In this document: in pieces, positions 8,104-15,482 of the stretch
Layout: each line of letters begins with the position of its first letter
Numbering within the stretch: the first letter of the stretch is position 1
Assembly (NCBI GenBank): GCA_947625245.1
Contig: CANQNO010000013.1
Location: 1 to 47,812 of the forward strand
DNA length: 47,812 nucleotides
Source: an uncultured Clostridia bacterium
Lineage (GTDB): Bacteria; Bacillota; Clostridia; Christensenellales; Borkfalkiaceae
Direction of reading: 5' to 3'
Made by a program: the position numbers and the translations under genes
Notes under the pieces: generated by a model
What the model saw: only the letters and a program-made list of their open reading frames with translations
The model's database searches: none
Told to the model about the DNA's origin: nothing

Positions 8104-8832
8104 ATTTTAGTAGACGGCAAATTCGTTTCCGCTATACGCCGCGGCAAGGGCGAAAAAATAGTTCTGCTTCACGGCTATCTTTCCTGCAAAGAAAGTTTTT
8201 ACTACCAAACCGAATTTTTAAAGGAAAACTTTGAGGTAATAGCCTTCGATTTCCCCGGGTTCGGGGCGAGCGCGCCGCTTTGCGAACCGTGGGACGTGGG
8301 CGACTATTCCAAATGGTTCGTGCGCTTTTTAAAGGCGGAAAATTTAAACCGTGTGCACATTTTGGCGCACTCTTTCGGGGCAAGGGTGGCGTTTAAAACC
8401 ATCTGCAACCATCCCGGTATGGCAAAAAGCCTAATAGTTACGGGCGGGGCGGGGATAGTAAAGCCGCGCTCGGAAGAATATCTCAAAAGCGTCGCCCGTT
8501 ACAGGCGCATAAAAAAATTTTTTCCGAAGTTTGCCGAAAGGCATTTCGGGAGCGAGGAATACCGCTCGCTTTCCCCGCTCATGCGTGAAAGTTATAAAAA
8601 AATAGTCAACGAGGATCTGTCGGGTTGCGCTGCCCGCGTAAACTGCGGCACCCTTTTAATATACGGCGAAAACGACACGGTGACCCCTCCGCACGAAGAG
8701 GGCGAAACCTTCAGAAAGCTGATCGGCGGCAGTGTGTTAAAAACAATTGCGGGCGGGCATTTCTGCTTTTCGGAAAACCCCGCGGTTTTCAATTCGATAA
8801 TCTTTGATTTCCTTCGGAACGGGGGAGAGTGA
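8104..8832 (+). CDS. Alpha/beta hydrolase, apparent ATT start
   Basis: An alpha/beta-hydrolase-fold protein of 242 residues with 'LLHGYLSCKESFYYQ' (oxyanion region), the nucleophile elbow 'LAHSFGAR', and a late histidine in 'AGGHFCF' with an acid in 'YGENDTVTP'. Substrate is unknown. An in-frame ATG at 8296 would delete the oxyanion loop and first strands, so it cannot be the start. Homology extends to the codon directly after the rimI stop. There ATT at 8104 lies six bases after AAAGGAG (8091-8097), and no ATG, GTG or TTG is available in frame upstream. I therefore annotate an AUU start coupled to rimI termination. The alternative is a sequence error or stop readthrough. Confidence 0.8.
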   Translation: MLVDGKFVSAIRRGKGEKIVLLHGYLSCKESFYYQTEFLKENFEVIAFDFPGFGASAPLCEPWDVGDYSKWFVRFLKAENLNRVHILAHSFGARVAFKTICNHPGMAKSLIVTGGAGIVKPRSEEYLKSVARYRRIKKFFPKFAERHFGSEEYRSLSPLMRESYKKIVNEDLSGCAARVNCGTLLIYGENDTVTPPHEEGETFRKLIGGSVLKTIAGGHFCFSENPAVFNSIIFDFLRNGGE

Positions 8833-10433
8833 TGGGAATTTTTATATCCGTACCCAAAACAATAGAGTGCATTGTGGCGGCGGTTGTATTCGCAGCCGCG
8901 TTTTCGGCTACCTATATAAGGCTTGCCGGCATTTTGCAGGCTTTCGGATACAGCGGCAAAAAGCTGTTCGGCTGGGCGCGCAAAAAGAGCAACGCCCTAT
9001 TTAAAAGGCTTACCATGCTGTTTATGCTGTGCGCGCTGTCCTGCGCCGCGGTCGCGCTGTGCTTTTCGTTCGCAAACGAATATGCTGCGGTCATCTCGCT
9101 TGTTCCCTGCATTTTGTTCTTTATTCTCTATGCCGTTGCCGATAAAAAGCTGGCGTTGCGCTCGCCCGCAACTTTTACGCCCCGCCTTAAAAGGTTTTAT
9201 GCGGCGCTGGCGCTGCTTACGGCGATTTTTGTTTACCTTGCCGTCACCTTGCTCAACTTTGCCGATTATATCTGGGGCAACGCCATGTTCAACAGGTTGA
9301 GATATCTTCCCCTTACGGCGTTCCCGCTGCTGTCTTTGCCGCTTGCCGCGCTTGCAAATCTTATATGCAAAATTTACGAAACGCCCCGCAACAAATCGTT
9401 TGTGCGTTCGGCAAAGAAAAAGCTGTCCGCCTCTTCCTTAAAGGTAATAGGCATAACGGGCAGCTACGGCAAGACGAGCTGCAAGCAGATCCTTGCGGGC
9501 ATACTCTCAAAAAAGTACAGGGTCTTGTCCACGCCCCGCTCGCACAATACGCCTTTGGGTATAGCGCTTACTCTTAACTCTTCCGGTTTGGAAAAGTACG
9601 ATATATTCATAGCCGAAATGGGCGCGAGGAACGTGGGCGACATAGCGGAGCTGTGCGAGTTTTGCCCGCCCGACTATTCGGTAATAACGGGCATATGCCC
9701 GCAGCATCTCGAAAGTTTCAAAACCGAAGAGAACATAGTCAGGGCAAAGGGCGAAATTCTTTCCGCTACAAAGTATAAGGCGGTTATCGCGGCGGACTGC
9801 TTTGAAAAATTCGGCGCGTACGGCTGCGACAAGGTGCGTGCGGACTGCGTTTCGGACATATCCGTTTCACCCGCGGGAACGTCTTTCAAGTTGACTTTAG
9901 GCGGGGAAAGCGCTATTGTGCACACAAAGCTTTTGGGCGCGCACTCTGCGCAAAACATAGGCCTTGCCGCCGAAGTCGCGCATATACTCGGCATGAGCGT
10001 TGGCGAAATCGCCGCGGCGGCGGAAGAGCTGGACTTTGTGGAGCACCGTTTACAGCTGATAGAGAGCAACGGGGTTAATATCCTCGACGACGGCTATAAT
10101 TCCAACGTAAAGGGGGCTGCCGCCGCGCTCGAAGTGCTGCGCTCTTTCGGCGGCGCAAAAATCGCAGTTACACCGGGGCTGGTGGAGCTGGGGGTGCTGG
10201 AAGAGAGCGAAAACTATATTTTGGGCAAATCGCTCGCCGGGCTTGACAGGGTAATTCTGGTTGGCGAAACATTGGTCGCGCCCGTCAAAAAGGGCTATCT
10301 GGAAAACGGCGGCGACCCGTCCGTTCTTTATACCGTTCCCACGCTGTCCGCGGCGCAGGAGCTGCTCAAACAATTTTTGGCGGCGGGCGACTGCGTGTTG
10401 TTTTTAAACGACTTGCCCGACATTTACAGATAA
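8832..10433 (+). CDS. Membrane-anchored MurF-like Mur ligase
   Basis: About 190 N-terminal residues carry several hydrophobic segments; the rest is a Mur ligase with P-loop 'GITGSYGKTSCKQ' near residue 205, then 'PRSHNTPLGIALTL', 'IAEMGARNVGDI' and 'ITGICPQHLESF'. MurF adds D-Ala-D-Ala to UDP-MurNAc-tripeptide in peptidoglycan synthesis. The gene is followed by ddl, which makes D-Ala-D-Ala, so a MurF role is likely. The long membrane domain is absent from classical soluble MurF but is seen in a clostridial MurF-like subfamily. I prefer ATG 8832, overlapping the hydrolase stop by one base (TGATG) after GGGGGAGAG, over GTG 8829. Another substrate for the ligase cannot be excluded. Confidence 0.8.
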   Translation: MGIFISVPKTIECIVAAVVFAAAFSATYIRLAGILQAFGYSGKKLFGWARKKSNALFKRLTMLFMLCALSCAAVALCFSFANEYAAVISLVPCILFFILYAVADKKLALRSPATFTPRLKRFYAALALLTAIFVYLAVTLLNFADYIWGNAMFNRLRYLPLTAFPLLSLPLAALANLICKIYETPRNKSFVRSAKKKLSASSLKVIGITGSYGKTSCKQILAGILSKKYRVLSTPRSHNTPLGIALTLNSSGLEKYDIFIAEMGARNVGDIAELCEFCPPDYSVITGICPQHLESFKTEENIVRAKGEILSATKYKAVIAADCFEKFGAYGCDKVRADCVSDISVSPAGTSFKLTLGGESAIVHTKLLGAHSAQNIGLAAEVAHILGMSVGEIAAAAEELDFVEHRLQLIESNGVNILDDGYNSNVKGAAAALEVLRSFGGAKIAVTPGLVELGVLEESENYILGKSLAGLDRVILVGETLVAPVKKGYLENGGDPSVLYTVPTLSAAQELLKQFLAAGDCVLFLNDLPDIYR

Positions 10434-10514
10434 AATTTAAAATAAAAAATCAAAAGATAAATTGATTTTTTCACCAAAGCTTAAAAAATATTTTTCGGCG
10501 GAGGTGATTTTTTT

Positions 10515-11597
10515 ATGTCCGAAAGGATAATTACGGTATTCGGCGGAGTTTCGAGCGAGAACGAAATTTCGGTGATTACGGGCGCAATGGCTTGCAACGT
10601 CCTCGCATACGGCGGGGAAGAGGTCCTGCCCGTGTACATCTCGCAAAAGGGAGAATTTTATGCGGGCGAAGGGCTTGAAGACCTGTCTGTTTACAGGGAA
10701 AACGGTTTTGAAAAGTTTCCCCGCGCGGTGATAGCGGACGGCGGCGCGTACATATTCGGGCGGCGCGGCAAAGTCAAAAAGTTTTTTGCGGCGGACTGCG
10801 TTGTCAACTGCTGCCACGGCGGCTTCGGCGAGGGCGGCGGGCTTTCGGGGATATGCGCGGCGGCAAGACTGCCCCTTGCGGGCGCGGGGATTTTTGAATC
10901 ATCGGCTTTCCTCGATAAATATCTCACCAAAACGGTGTTAAAGGGATTGGGCGTCAAAACGGTGCCGTACATATACGTAAGGCAGGGGGAGGAGCCCCCG
11001 CGGGAGCTGTCTTTCCCCGCGATCGTAAAGCCCGTATCCCTCGGTTCCTCGATAGGCATAGCTAAGGTTTCGGACGCGGAAGAGCTTGAAAACGCGCTCT
11101 TGTGCGCTTTCGAATACGATACCGCCGCGATAGTGGAAAAGTATATAGGCGGCAGGCGCGAAATAAATTGCGCCGCATACTTTGCCGACGGTGAAATCCA
11201 CGTTTCGCAATGCGAAGAGGCGTTTACGAACGGGGATATCCTTAGCTACGAAGATAAGTACGACGGGGGCGGCAGTTCGCGTATGCCCGCGGATATCCCC
11301 AAAAAAATTTCAGATAAGATCCGCGATATTACCCGCAAGGTGTACGGCAAGCTGAATATGCGCGGGATAGTCAGGTTCGATTTTCTTCTTTCGGACGAAG
11401 TGTATCTGAGCGAAATAAACACCGTGCCCGGCTCCATGGCGTATTACCTGTTCGCCAAAGATTTCAAATCCTTTTACCCCGTTTTGAAATCGGTAGTCGC
11501 ACAGGCGGAGTGTGATTTCAACAATTCCCGCAAAACGCTGCTGAGTACGGGCATATTGCAAAATTTTACCCGTAAATCCTTTAAAATGCAAAAATAA
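10515..11597 (+). CDS. ddl: D-alanine--D-alanine ligase
   Basis: ATP-grasp enzyme making the D-Ala-D-Ala dipeptide for peptidoglycan. The N-terminal 'VFGGVSSENEISVITG', the ATP-grasp region 'FPAIVKPVSLGSSIGIAKV' near residues 168-186, 'REINCAAYF', and C-terminal 'LSEINTVPGSMAYYLFAK' are all family signatures. A near-perfect GGAGGTGAT ribosome binding site precedes the ATG. The 360 residues include a short basic C-terminal extension. It lies 81 bases after the MurF-like gene, with no terminator seen between them, so the two are probably co-transcribed. Confidence 0.95.
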   Translation: MSERIITVFGGVSSENEISVITGAMACNVLAYGGEEVLPVYISQKGEFYAGEGLEDLSVYRENGFEKFPRAVIADGGAYIFGRRGKVKKFFAADCVVNCCHGGFGEGGGLSGICAAARLPLAGAGIFESSAFLDKYLTKTVLKGLGVKTVPYIYVRQGEEPPRELSFPAIVKPVSLGSSIGIAKVSDAEELENALLCAFEYDTAAIVEKYIGGRREINCAAYFADGEIHVSQCEEAFTNGDILSYEDKYDGGGSSRMPADIPKKISDKIRDITRKVYGKLNMRGIVRFDFLLSDEVYLSEINTVPGSMAYYLFAKDFKSFYPVLKSVVAQAECDFNNSRKTLLSTGILQNFTRKSFKMQK

Positions 11598-11612
11598 AAT
11601 AAAAAAATAAAA

Positions 11613-11629
11613 GCGGGCTTGCCGCCCGC
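11613..11629. terminator. Bidirectional terminator between ddl and the ECF gene
   Basis: A 6-bp GC stem (11613-11618 with 11624-11629) between convergent genes is followed on the minus strand by CTTTTATTTTTTT, a good terminator for the ECF gene, and by a weaker tail on the plus strand. Confidence 0.65.
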
Positions 11630-11638
11630 AATTATCCT

Positions 11639-12268
11639 TTAATCTCCGTCCGCCGTGTCTTCGCGGGCGGGGATTTTGTCTTCGTCCACTTTATCCTTTT
11701 CGCCCTCTTTATCTTTTACCTGCCGCACTTCCCGTTTGAAATCGGGCAAAAGGTGGTTTTTGGCAAGCTGTCTTTTAAAGGTAGTCGCATAGCAAATGAC
11801 CATACCTATGGAAATGCCTATAACTTCCTGTATTACGTTTCTCGCAATATTTAACGCCGCGGTGGGAACCCCGAGCGTGATCGTCCTGTATATAAAATAT
11901 CCCAAAACCACTTCCACGGCTCCCGCCAGCGCCGATATGGCTGCCCACAGCGGCTCTGCCTTTTTGGGGAATACGTAGTGCAACAGGGCAGAAACTATCG
12001 CGCCCTGCAAGCCGTGGATCAAAAGGGAGGGAAGCATCATCGCGGGCGACTGCAGTACGTCGTACAAAAGCGAGCCCAGCCCGCCCGCTATAAACGCCGC
12101 AAGCGGGTCCATAAGGAACGCCGCAATCAGCACCACGCCGTCCACCCAATAAATTCTCCCCGCCGGCGTGGGTATGGGCGGTATAAAGTTCGTCGCCACC
12201 ACAAGCGCTGTCAACACCGCGGTGTAGGTTATCCACTTTGTCGTGAACATAATTTTGCCGTTTTTCAT
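11639..12268 (-). CDS. ECF transporter S component, probably for vitamin B6
   Basis: A 209-residue membrane protein with five or six hydrophobic segments. The pattern 'PTPAGRIYWVDGVVLIAAFL' followed by 'GGLGSLLYDVL' is that of ECF substrate-binding S components. The last 45 residues are a highly charged cytoplasmic tail. It is divergently transcribed from a MocR/PdxR-type regulator, and in Firmicutes such regulators commonly control PLP synthesis or pyridoxine uptake; this makes a pyridoxine/pyridoxal transporter (PdxU-like) the best guess. Thiamine precursors or another vitamin remain possible. The start ATG at 12268 has AAAGGAG. No energizing subunits are nearby. Confidence 0.75.
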   Translation of the reverse strand: MKNGKIMFTTKWITYTAVLTALVVATNFIPPIPTPAGRIYWVDGVVLIAAFLMDPLAAFIAGGLGSLLYDVLQSPAMMLPSLLIHGLQGAIVSALLHYVFPKKAEPLWAAISALAGAVEVVLGYFIYRTITLGVPTAALNIARNVIQEVIGISIGMVICYATTFKRQLAKNHLLPDFKREVRQVKDKEGEKDKVDEDKIPAREDTADGD

Positions 12269-12317
12269 TTTTTTACTCCTTTGAAATGTCTTACGGTTGA
12301 CTATTATAAGCCTTTGT

Positions 12318-12352
12318 GATATTATTTAAATAATCAAATCGATATTATTTAA
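12318..12352. promoter_or_regulatory. Direct-repeat operator between the ECF gene and the MocR regulator
   Basis: The 12-mer GATATTATTTAA occurs at 12318-12329 and again at 12341-12352, 23 bases apart, about two helical turns, in the divergent promoter region. MocR-type regulators often bind direct repeats as dimers, so this is the likely binding site. On the minus strand a TATAAT (12303-12308) for the ECF gene lies next to it. Confidence 0.6.
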
Positions 12353-12368
12353 TAATACCAGAACAGTT

Positions 12369-13745
12369 ATGCCGATTTACGAACTGAATTGCGGGAACAA
12401 ATATTACACGCTCTACAAAAACATCCGCCGTGATATTTTGTCGGGAAGGTTGAAAGGGGGCGAAAAATTGCCGTCAAAGCGGGTATTTGCGCGCGAGTTG
12501 GGGGTGAGCGTCGTCACCGTGCAGCTCGCATACGAACAGCTTTTGGCAGAGGGCTATATATTGAGCCGCGAGAGAAGCGGTTATTATGTGGAAAAGATTT
12601 TGCCGCAGGATACGCCCGCGGACCTGATTGCGCAAAACCGCGAAAACCGTGCACGGGAGCAAACGGCGCAAAGCGAAGGGGAAGAGGGCGTAAAGATAAA
12701 AGCCGACTTCGTAAAAGGGGCAACGCCCGCAAAGCTTTTCCCCTTTTCGGTATGGGCTAAGCTGATGCGTTCGGTGCTCAACGACTGCGGCGAGCACCTG
12801 CTCGAACGGGTGCCCTGCGAGGGCGACGCGGAGCTGAGGGGAGAGATAGCCGAATATTTATACCGTTCCCGCGGGATAACGGCCGACCCGCGCAATATAG
12901 TAATAGGCGCGGGCGCGGAATATCTGTACGGGGTGGTTGTGCGGCTTATCGGGCGGAACAAACTGTATGCCGTGGAAAATCCCGGTTATCCCAAAATAGC
13001 CGCCGCATATTCTTTGAACGGCGCAAAATTTTTGCCCGTTGCCGTAAAAGAGACGGGCATATGCGTGGAAGAATTGCAAAACTCCGCGGCGGACGCCCTG
13101 CACATTTCGCCTTCGCACCAGTTCCCCACGGGCGCGGTGACACCCGCCCCCGCCCGTTCGCGCATAATAGAGTGGGCGCGGGCAGGCGGGAAGTACATAA
13201 TAGAGGACGATTACGACAGCGAATTCAGGCTGGCGGGCAAGCCTTTGCACAGCCTGTACAGCCTTTGCCCCGAAAGGGTGATTTACATGAATACCTTTTC
13301 CAAAACCCTCGCCCCGTCCATGCGCATGGGCTATATGGTTTTGCCGCCTGCGCTTTTTGCGCGGTTTTTGGATATGTTTTCGGAAAGCGCCAACGTGGTT
13401 CCCCTTTTCGAGCAAAAAACTCTGGCGCTTATGCTCAAGGGCGGGTATTTCGAAAGGCACATAAACAGGCTTAAAAACTATTACCGCGGCATAAGGCGCG
13501 CTATATACGGCGCGCTTGAAAAGTCGGGCGCGGACTGCGAAATTTACGATACGGGCAGCGGGCTGCACCTTCTTGCAAGGTTTAACGGCGCGGCTTCGGA
13601 CGTGCAGATAAAAGAGGAAGCTGCAAAGCGCGGCATAAGGCTTAAATGTCTTTCGGACTATCTTTCCGCGCCGTTGGAGGGAGTGGAAAAATTCGCCGTG
13701 ATAAATTATTCGGGCGTCACGTACGAACAGCTTTCAAAGCTTTAA
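12369..13745 (+). CDS. MocR/PdxR-type regulator (GntR domain fused to aminotransferase)
   Basis: Residues 1-75 are a GntR winged helix: 'YKNIRRDILSGRLKGGEKLP', 'SKRVFARELGVSVVTVQLAY' and 'EGYILSRERSGYYV'. Residues from about 120 on are a class-I aminotransferase fold with 'VENPGYPKIAAAYSLNGA', 'SPSHQFPTGAV', 'IEDDYDSEFR' and the PLP-lysine motif 'TFSKTLAPSMRMGY' (K312). Such chimeras sense PLP or amino compounds rather than catalyse transamination. Family members named PdxR control vitamin B6 genes. The divergent ECF gene and shared direct repeats suggest the target. No ribosome binding site is evident before the ATG. Ligand assignment is inference. Confidence 0.88.
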   Translation: MPIYELNCGNKYYTLYKNIRRDILSGRLKGGEKLPSKRVFARELGVSVVTVQLAYEQLLAEGYILSRERSGYYVEKILPQDTPADLIAQNRENRAREQTAQSEGEEGVKIKADFVKGATPAKLFPFSVWAKLMRSVLNDCGEHLLERVPCEGDAELRGEIAEYLYRSRGITADPRNIVIGAGAEYLYGVVVRLIGRNKLYAVENPGYPKIAAAYSLNGAKFLPVAVKETGICVEELQNSAADALHISPSHQFPTGAVTPAPARSRIIEWARAGGKYIIEDDYDSEFRLAGKPLHSLYSLCPERVIYMNTFSKTLAPSMRMGYMVLPPALFARFLDMFSESANVVPLFEQKTLALMLKGGYFERHINRLKNYYRGIRRAIYGALEKSGADCEIYDTGSGLHLLARFNGAASDVQIKEEAAKRGIRLKCLSDYLSAPLEGVEKFAVINYSGVTYEQLSKL

Positions 13746-13750
13746 TAATA

Positions 13751-13789
13751 TAACGCCGCCGCGGGCAACAAAAGCCCGCGGCGGCGTTA
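13751..13789. terminator. Bidirectional terminator after the MocR regulator
   Basis: A perfect 16-bp stem (13751-13766 with 13774-13789) with a seven-base loop lies between the regulator gene (plus) and the convergent 31-codon gene (minus). Confidence 0.75.
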
Positions 13790-13807
13790 ATTACCGTGTG
13801 TTTTAAG

Positions 13808-13903
13808 TTATTGCCTTGCACTGTTCAAAAATAAACTGAAATAGGGGAAAAGGCAATCCGTTCTCTCTTCATAGTCGCTCAGCTTCTCAAAATTTATTTT
13901 CAT
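13808..13903 (-). CDS. Small 31-residue protein of unknown function
   Basis: A short ORF encoding 'MKINFEKLSDYEERTDCLFP' followed by 'YFSLFLNSARQ'. It would be ignored on length, but it has every signal of a real gene: AGGAGGT six bases before the ATG, a strong promoter (TTGACT-17-TATACT), and a strong hairpin after the stop. The peptide has a charged N-terminal half, one cysteine, and a hydrophobic/aromatic C-terminal half with a basic end. I do not recognise it. It could be a small membrane-associated or signalling peptide, or a truncated remnant of a larger gene. The surrounding DNA is AT-rich. Confidence 0.6.
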   Translation of the reverse strand: MKINFEKLSDYEERTDCLFPYFSLFLNSARQ

Positions 13904-13956
13904 ATATCTACCTCCTGAAAGACGAAATTCAATTCATTGCCCCAATGGCGAAACGA

Positions 13957-13985
13957 AGTATAGCACCAAAAAAATTGTCAGTCAA
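13957..13985 (-). promoter_or_regulatory. Promoter of the 31-residue gene
   Basis: On the minus strand TTGACT (13980-13985) and TATACT (13957-13962) are exactly 17 bases apart. The message would start near 13950 with a leader of about 46 bases containing AGGAGGT. Confidence 0.75.
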
Positions 13986-14109
13986 TCACTTTTTGAAAAA
14001 ATTTTTAATGAAAATTTCTAACATTATCATATGTAATCGGCTTTAAAAGTTGTTAATTTTTTTAAGATAAGATAAAAAATGTATTTTTTTAACATAAATA
14101 CGCAAAAGC

Positions 14110-14145
14110 GCGGGGCGGTGCATAAATAATTATGCACCGCCCCGC
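14110..14145 (-). terminator. Terminator of the M23 peptidase gene
   Basis: A perfect 16-bp stem (14110-14125 with 14130-14145, four-base loop) lies downstream of the M23 gene on the minus strand and is followed by a short T run. Confidence 0.75.
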
Positions 14146-14167
14146 CTTTAAAAGTTTTTGGGGGGAA

Positions 14168-14827
14168 TTATTTGGAAATGAGGTTAAGATATTCGTCGGG
14201 GTCGACGGGTTCGCCCGCCTTCCACACTTCGAAGTGGAGGTGGTCGCCGTCCTCGTGTTCCACGCCCGAAGCGGAGGCAATTCTGCCTATCACCTGACCG
14301 CGGCTGACTTCCTGCCCCGCCCTGAGGTCTTCCACGGGGTCGATGAACTTATAAACGGTGGTGAGGTTGTTTGCGTGCTCTATCTCTATTACCGCGTAAT
14401 CGAGCATGTCGCTCGTCACAACAGAAACGATTTTGCCGTCAACCGCCGCCAAAACTTCCGTGCCCACGGGCGCGCCGAAGTCCATTGCCTGATGCAGGCA
14501 ATACCAGCTCATGGTCTTGTCCCAATTGAATTCATGGCTCTTTATAAGGCTTACATCCTTTATGGGCGCTATAAATTCGTATTGGGAAGAGGTGTTCTGC
14601 TCCCCGCCCGAGGGCTTGTCCTCTTCTTCGGGCTTATTATCTTCCGCGGGGGGAGGGGGCACTTCGGAACCTTGCTGGAAGTTGTCCGCCGAAAGGGTCT
14701 GCCTGTTGCCGCGCAAGCCGAAAATCAAGCCCAGCGTGATTGCGGCAACGATAAGTAAAAACGCCGCTGCCGAAAGCCAATACCAAAGCTTTCTTCTTTT
14801 GGTGGGATTTTGTGTTTTGTCTTTCAT
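14168..14827 (-). CDS. Membrane-anchored M23 (LytM) peptidase, SpoIIQ candidate
   Basis: A 219-residue protein with one N-terminal transmembrane segment (about 15-38), a proline/glutamate-rich linker (50-80) and a C-terminal LytM domain. The zinc ligands appear intact: H112 and D116 in 'HQAMD', and 'HLHFE' near 196-200. LytM proteins cleave peptidoglycan cross-bridges or act as scaffolds. In clostridia a protein of this layout, SpoIIQ, forms the mother-cell/forespore channel, and it often follows ywmB- and spoIID-type genes. The upstream neighbour here may be YwmB-like, and spoVM occurs in the same window, so SpoIIQ is plausible. A general cell-wall hydrolase is the alternative. AAGGAG precedes the start. 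Confidence 0.8.
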   Translation of the reverse strand: MKDKTQNPTKRRKLWYWLSAAAFLLIVAAITLGLIFGLRGNRQTLSADNFQQGSEVPPPPAEDNKPEEEDKPSGGEQNTSSQYEFIAPIKDVSLIKSHEFNWDKTMSWYCLHQAMDFGAPVGTEVLAAVDGKIVSVVTSDMLDYAVIEIEHANNLTTVYKFIDPVEDLRAGQEVSRGQVIGRIASASGVEHEDGDHLHFEVWKAGEPVDPDEYLNLISK

Positions 14828-14872
14828 AATTTAACTCCTTGACTTGTTTATTGACCGTTTTAAAAACTTTAT

Positions 14873-15286
14873 TCAATATCCGCCGAAAATTATCGGCGAC
14901 GCCGCTTTTGCACTGCCGTCCTTTATGCAGACGTGCAGGTTTATATCGTGACCGTACAACTTTACCGAGTAGGGCAAATCGGCTGTGCAGTAGTAATTTA
15001 CGGAATCCGAAAGCTCTTCCATGAAAACCACTTTGCCGTTTACGCTCTTTAAAAAGCTTTCCAAATCGAAGTTTTCGTATTCGGCGCTTTCCCCGCACAC
15101 GTCTTTTATGAACAGCCTCTTTACGTCGGGAGAGGAGGTAAGCACTTCGCGGCAGTCCGCCGAACTCGACCCGCAGTAAAATGTGTAGTTTTTACCGCCC
15201 TTAAAACACAGGCGCGGCGGCAAAACGGTAAAAGCCGCTATCGTTATGCAGGCAAAAACAGCCGTTAAAACGCATGCAAGTTTCAT
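14873..15286 (-). CDS. Secreted or membrane-anchored protein of unknown function (YwmB-like?)
   Basis: 137 residues with an N-terminal hydrophobic signal or anchor segment ('ACVLTAVFACITIAAFTVLP'). The mature part contains 'FYCGSSSADCREV', 'CGESAEYENFDLESFLKSVN', 'EELSDSVNYYCTADLPYSV' and ends 'SPIIFGGY'. Several cysteines suggest an extracytoplasmic location with disulfides. The 'SGES/CGES' and 'DSVNYYC' pattern recalls clostridial YwmB-like sporulation-locus proteins, but the match is from memory and weak. It lies 45 bases upstream of the M23 gene on the same strand and has GGGAGG before its ATG, so the two probably form an operon. Confidence 0.65.
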   Translation of the reverse strand: MKLACVLTAVFACITIAAFTVLPPRLCFKGGKNYTFYCGSSSADCREVLTSSPDVKRLFIKDVCGESAEYENFDLESFLKSVNGKVVFMEELSDSVNYYCTADLPYSVKLYGHDINLHVCIKDGSAKAASPIIFGGY

Positions 15287-15415
15287 TTTCGCCTCCCCGC
15301 CGGTTGTTTGCCCTTTGATTATTGACGGGCGGCAAAATATTAAACTTCCGCCGCCATAATTTTTTTTCGGGTTTGCGGTTTAAACCCGTCTTTGATAAAT
15401 TTAACGCGTAAACGC

Positions 15416-15444
15416 TTGTAATTTACCGATTAAGTTGATATAAT
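15416..15444 (+). promoter_or_regulatory. Promoter of the yicC-gmk-rpoZ-priA operon
   Basis: TTGTAA (15416-15421), 17-base spacer, TATAAT (15439-15444), followed by an AGAGGGA ribosome binding site and the ATG at 15483. The rest of the 15287-15482 gap holds a 7-bp hairpin at 15368-15388 and nothing else recognisable. Confidence 0.8.
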
Positions 15445-15482
15445 GTTAGTACTTGAAATTTCGGGTAAAGAGGGAATAAATT

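Noticed and set aside
8104-8832. Hydrolase as a pseudogene with a lost start
   Set aside because: The frame is intact to the end with all catalytic motifs and a well-placed ribosome binding site before ATT, so a functional gene is more likely.
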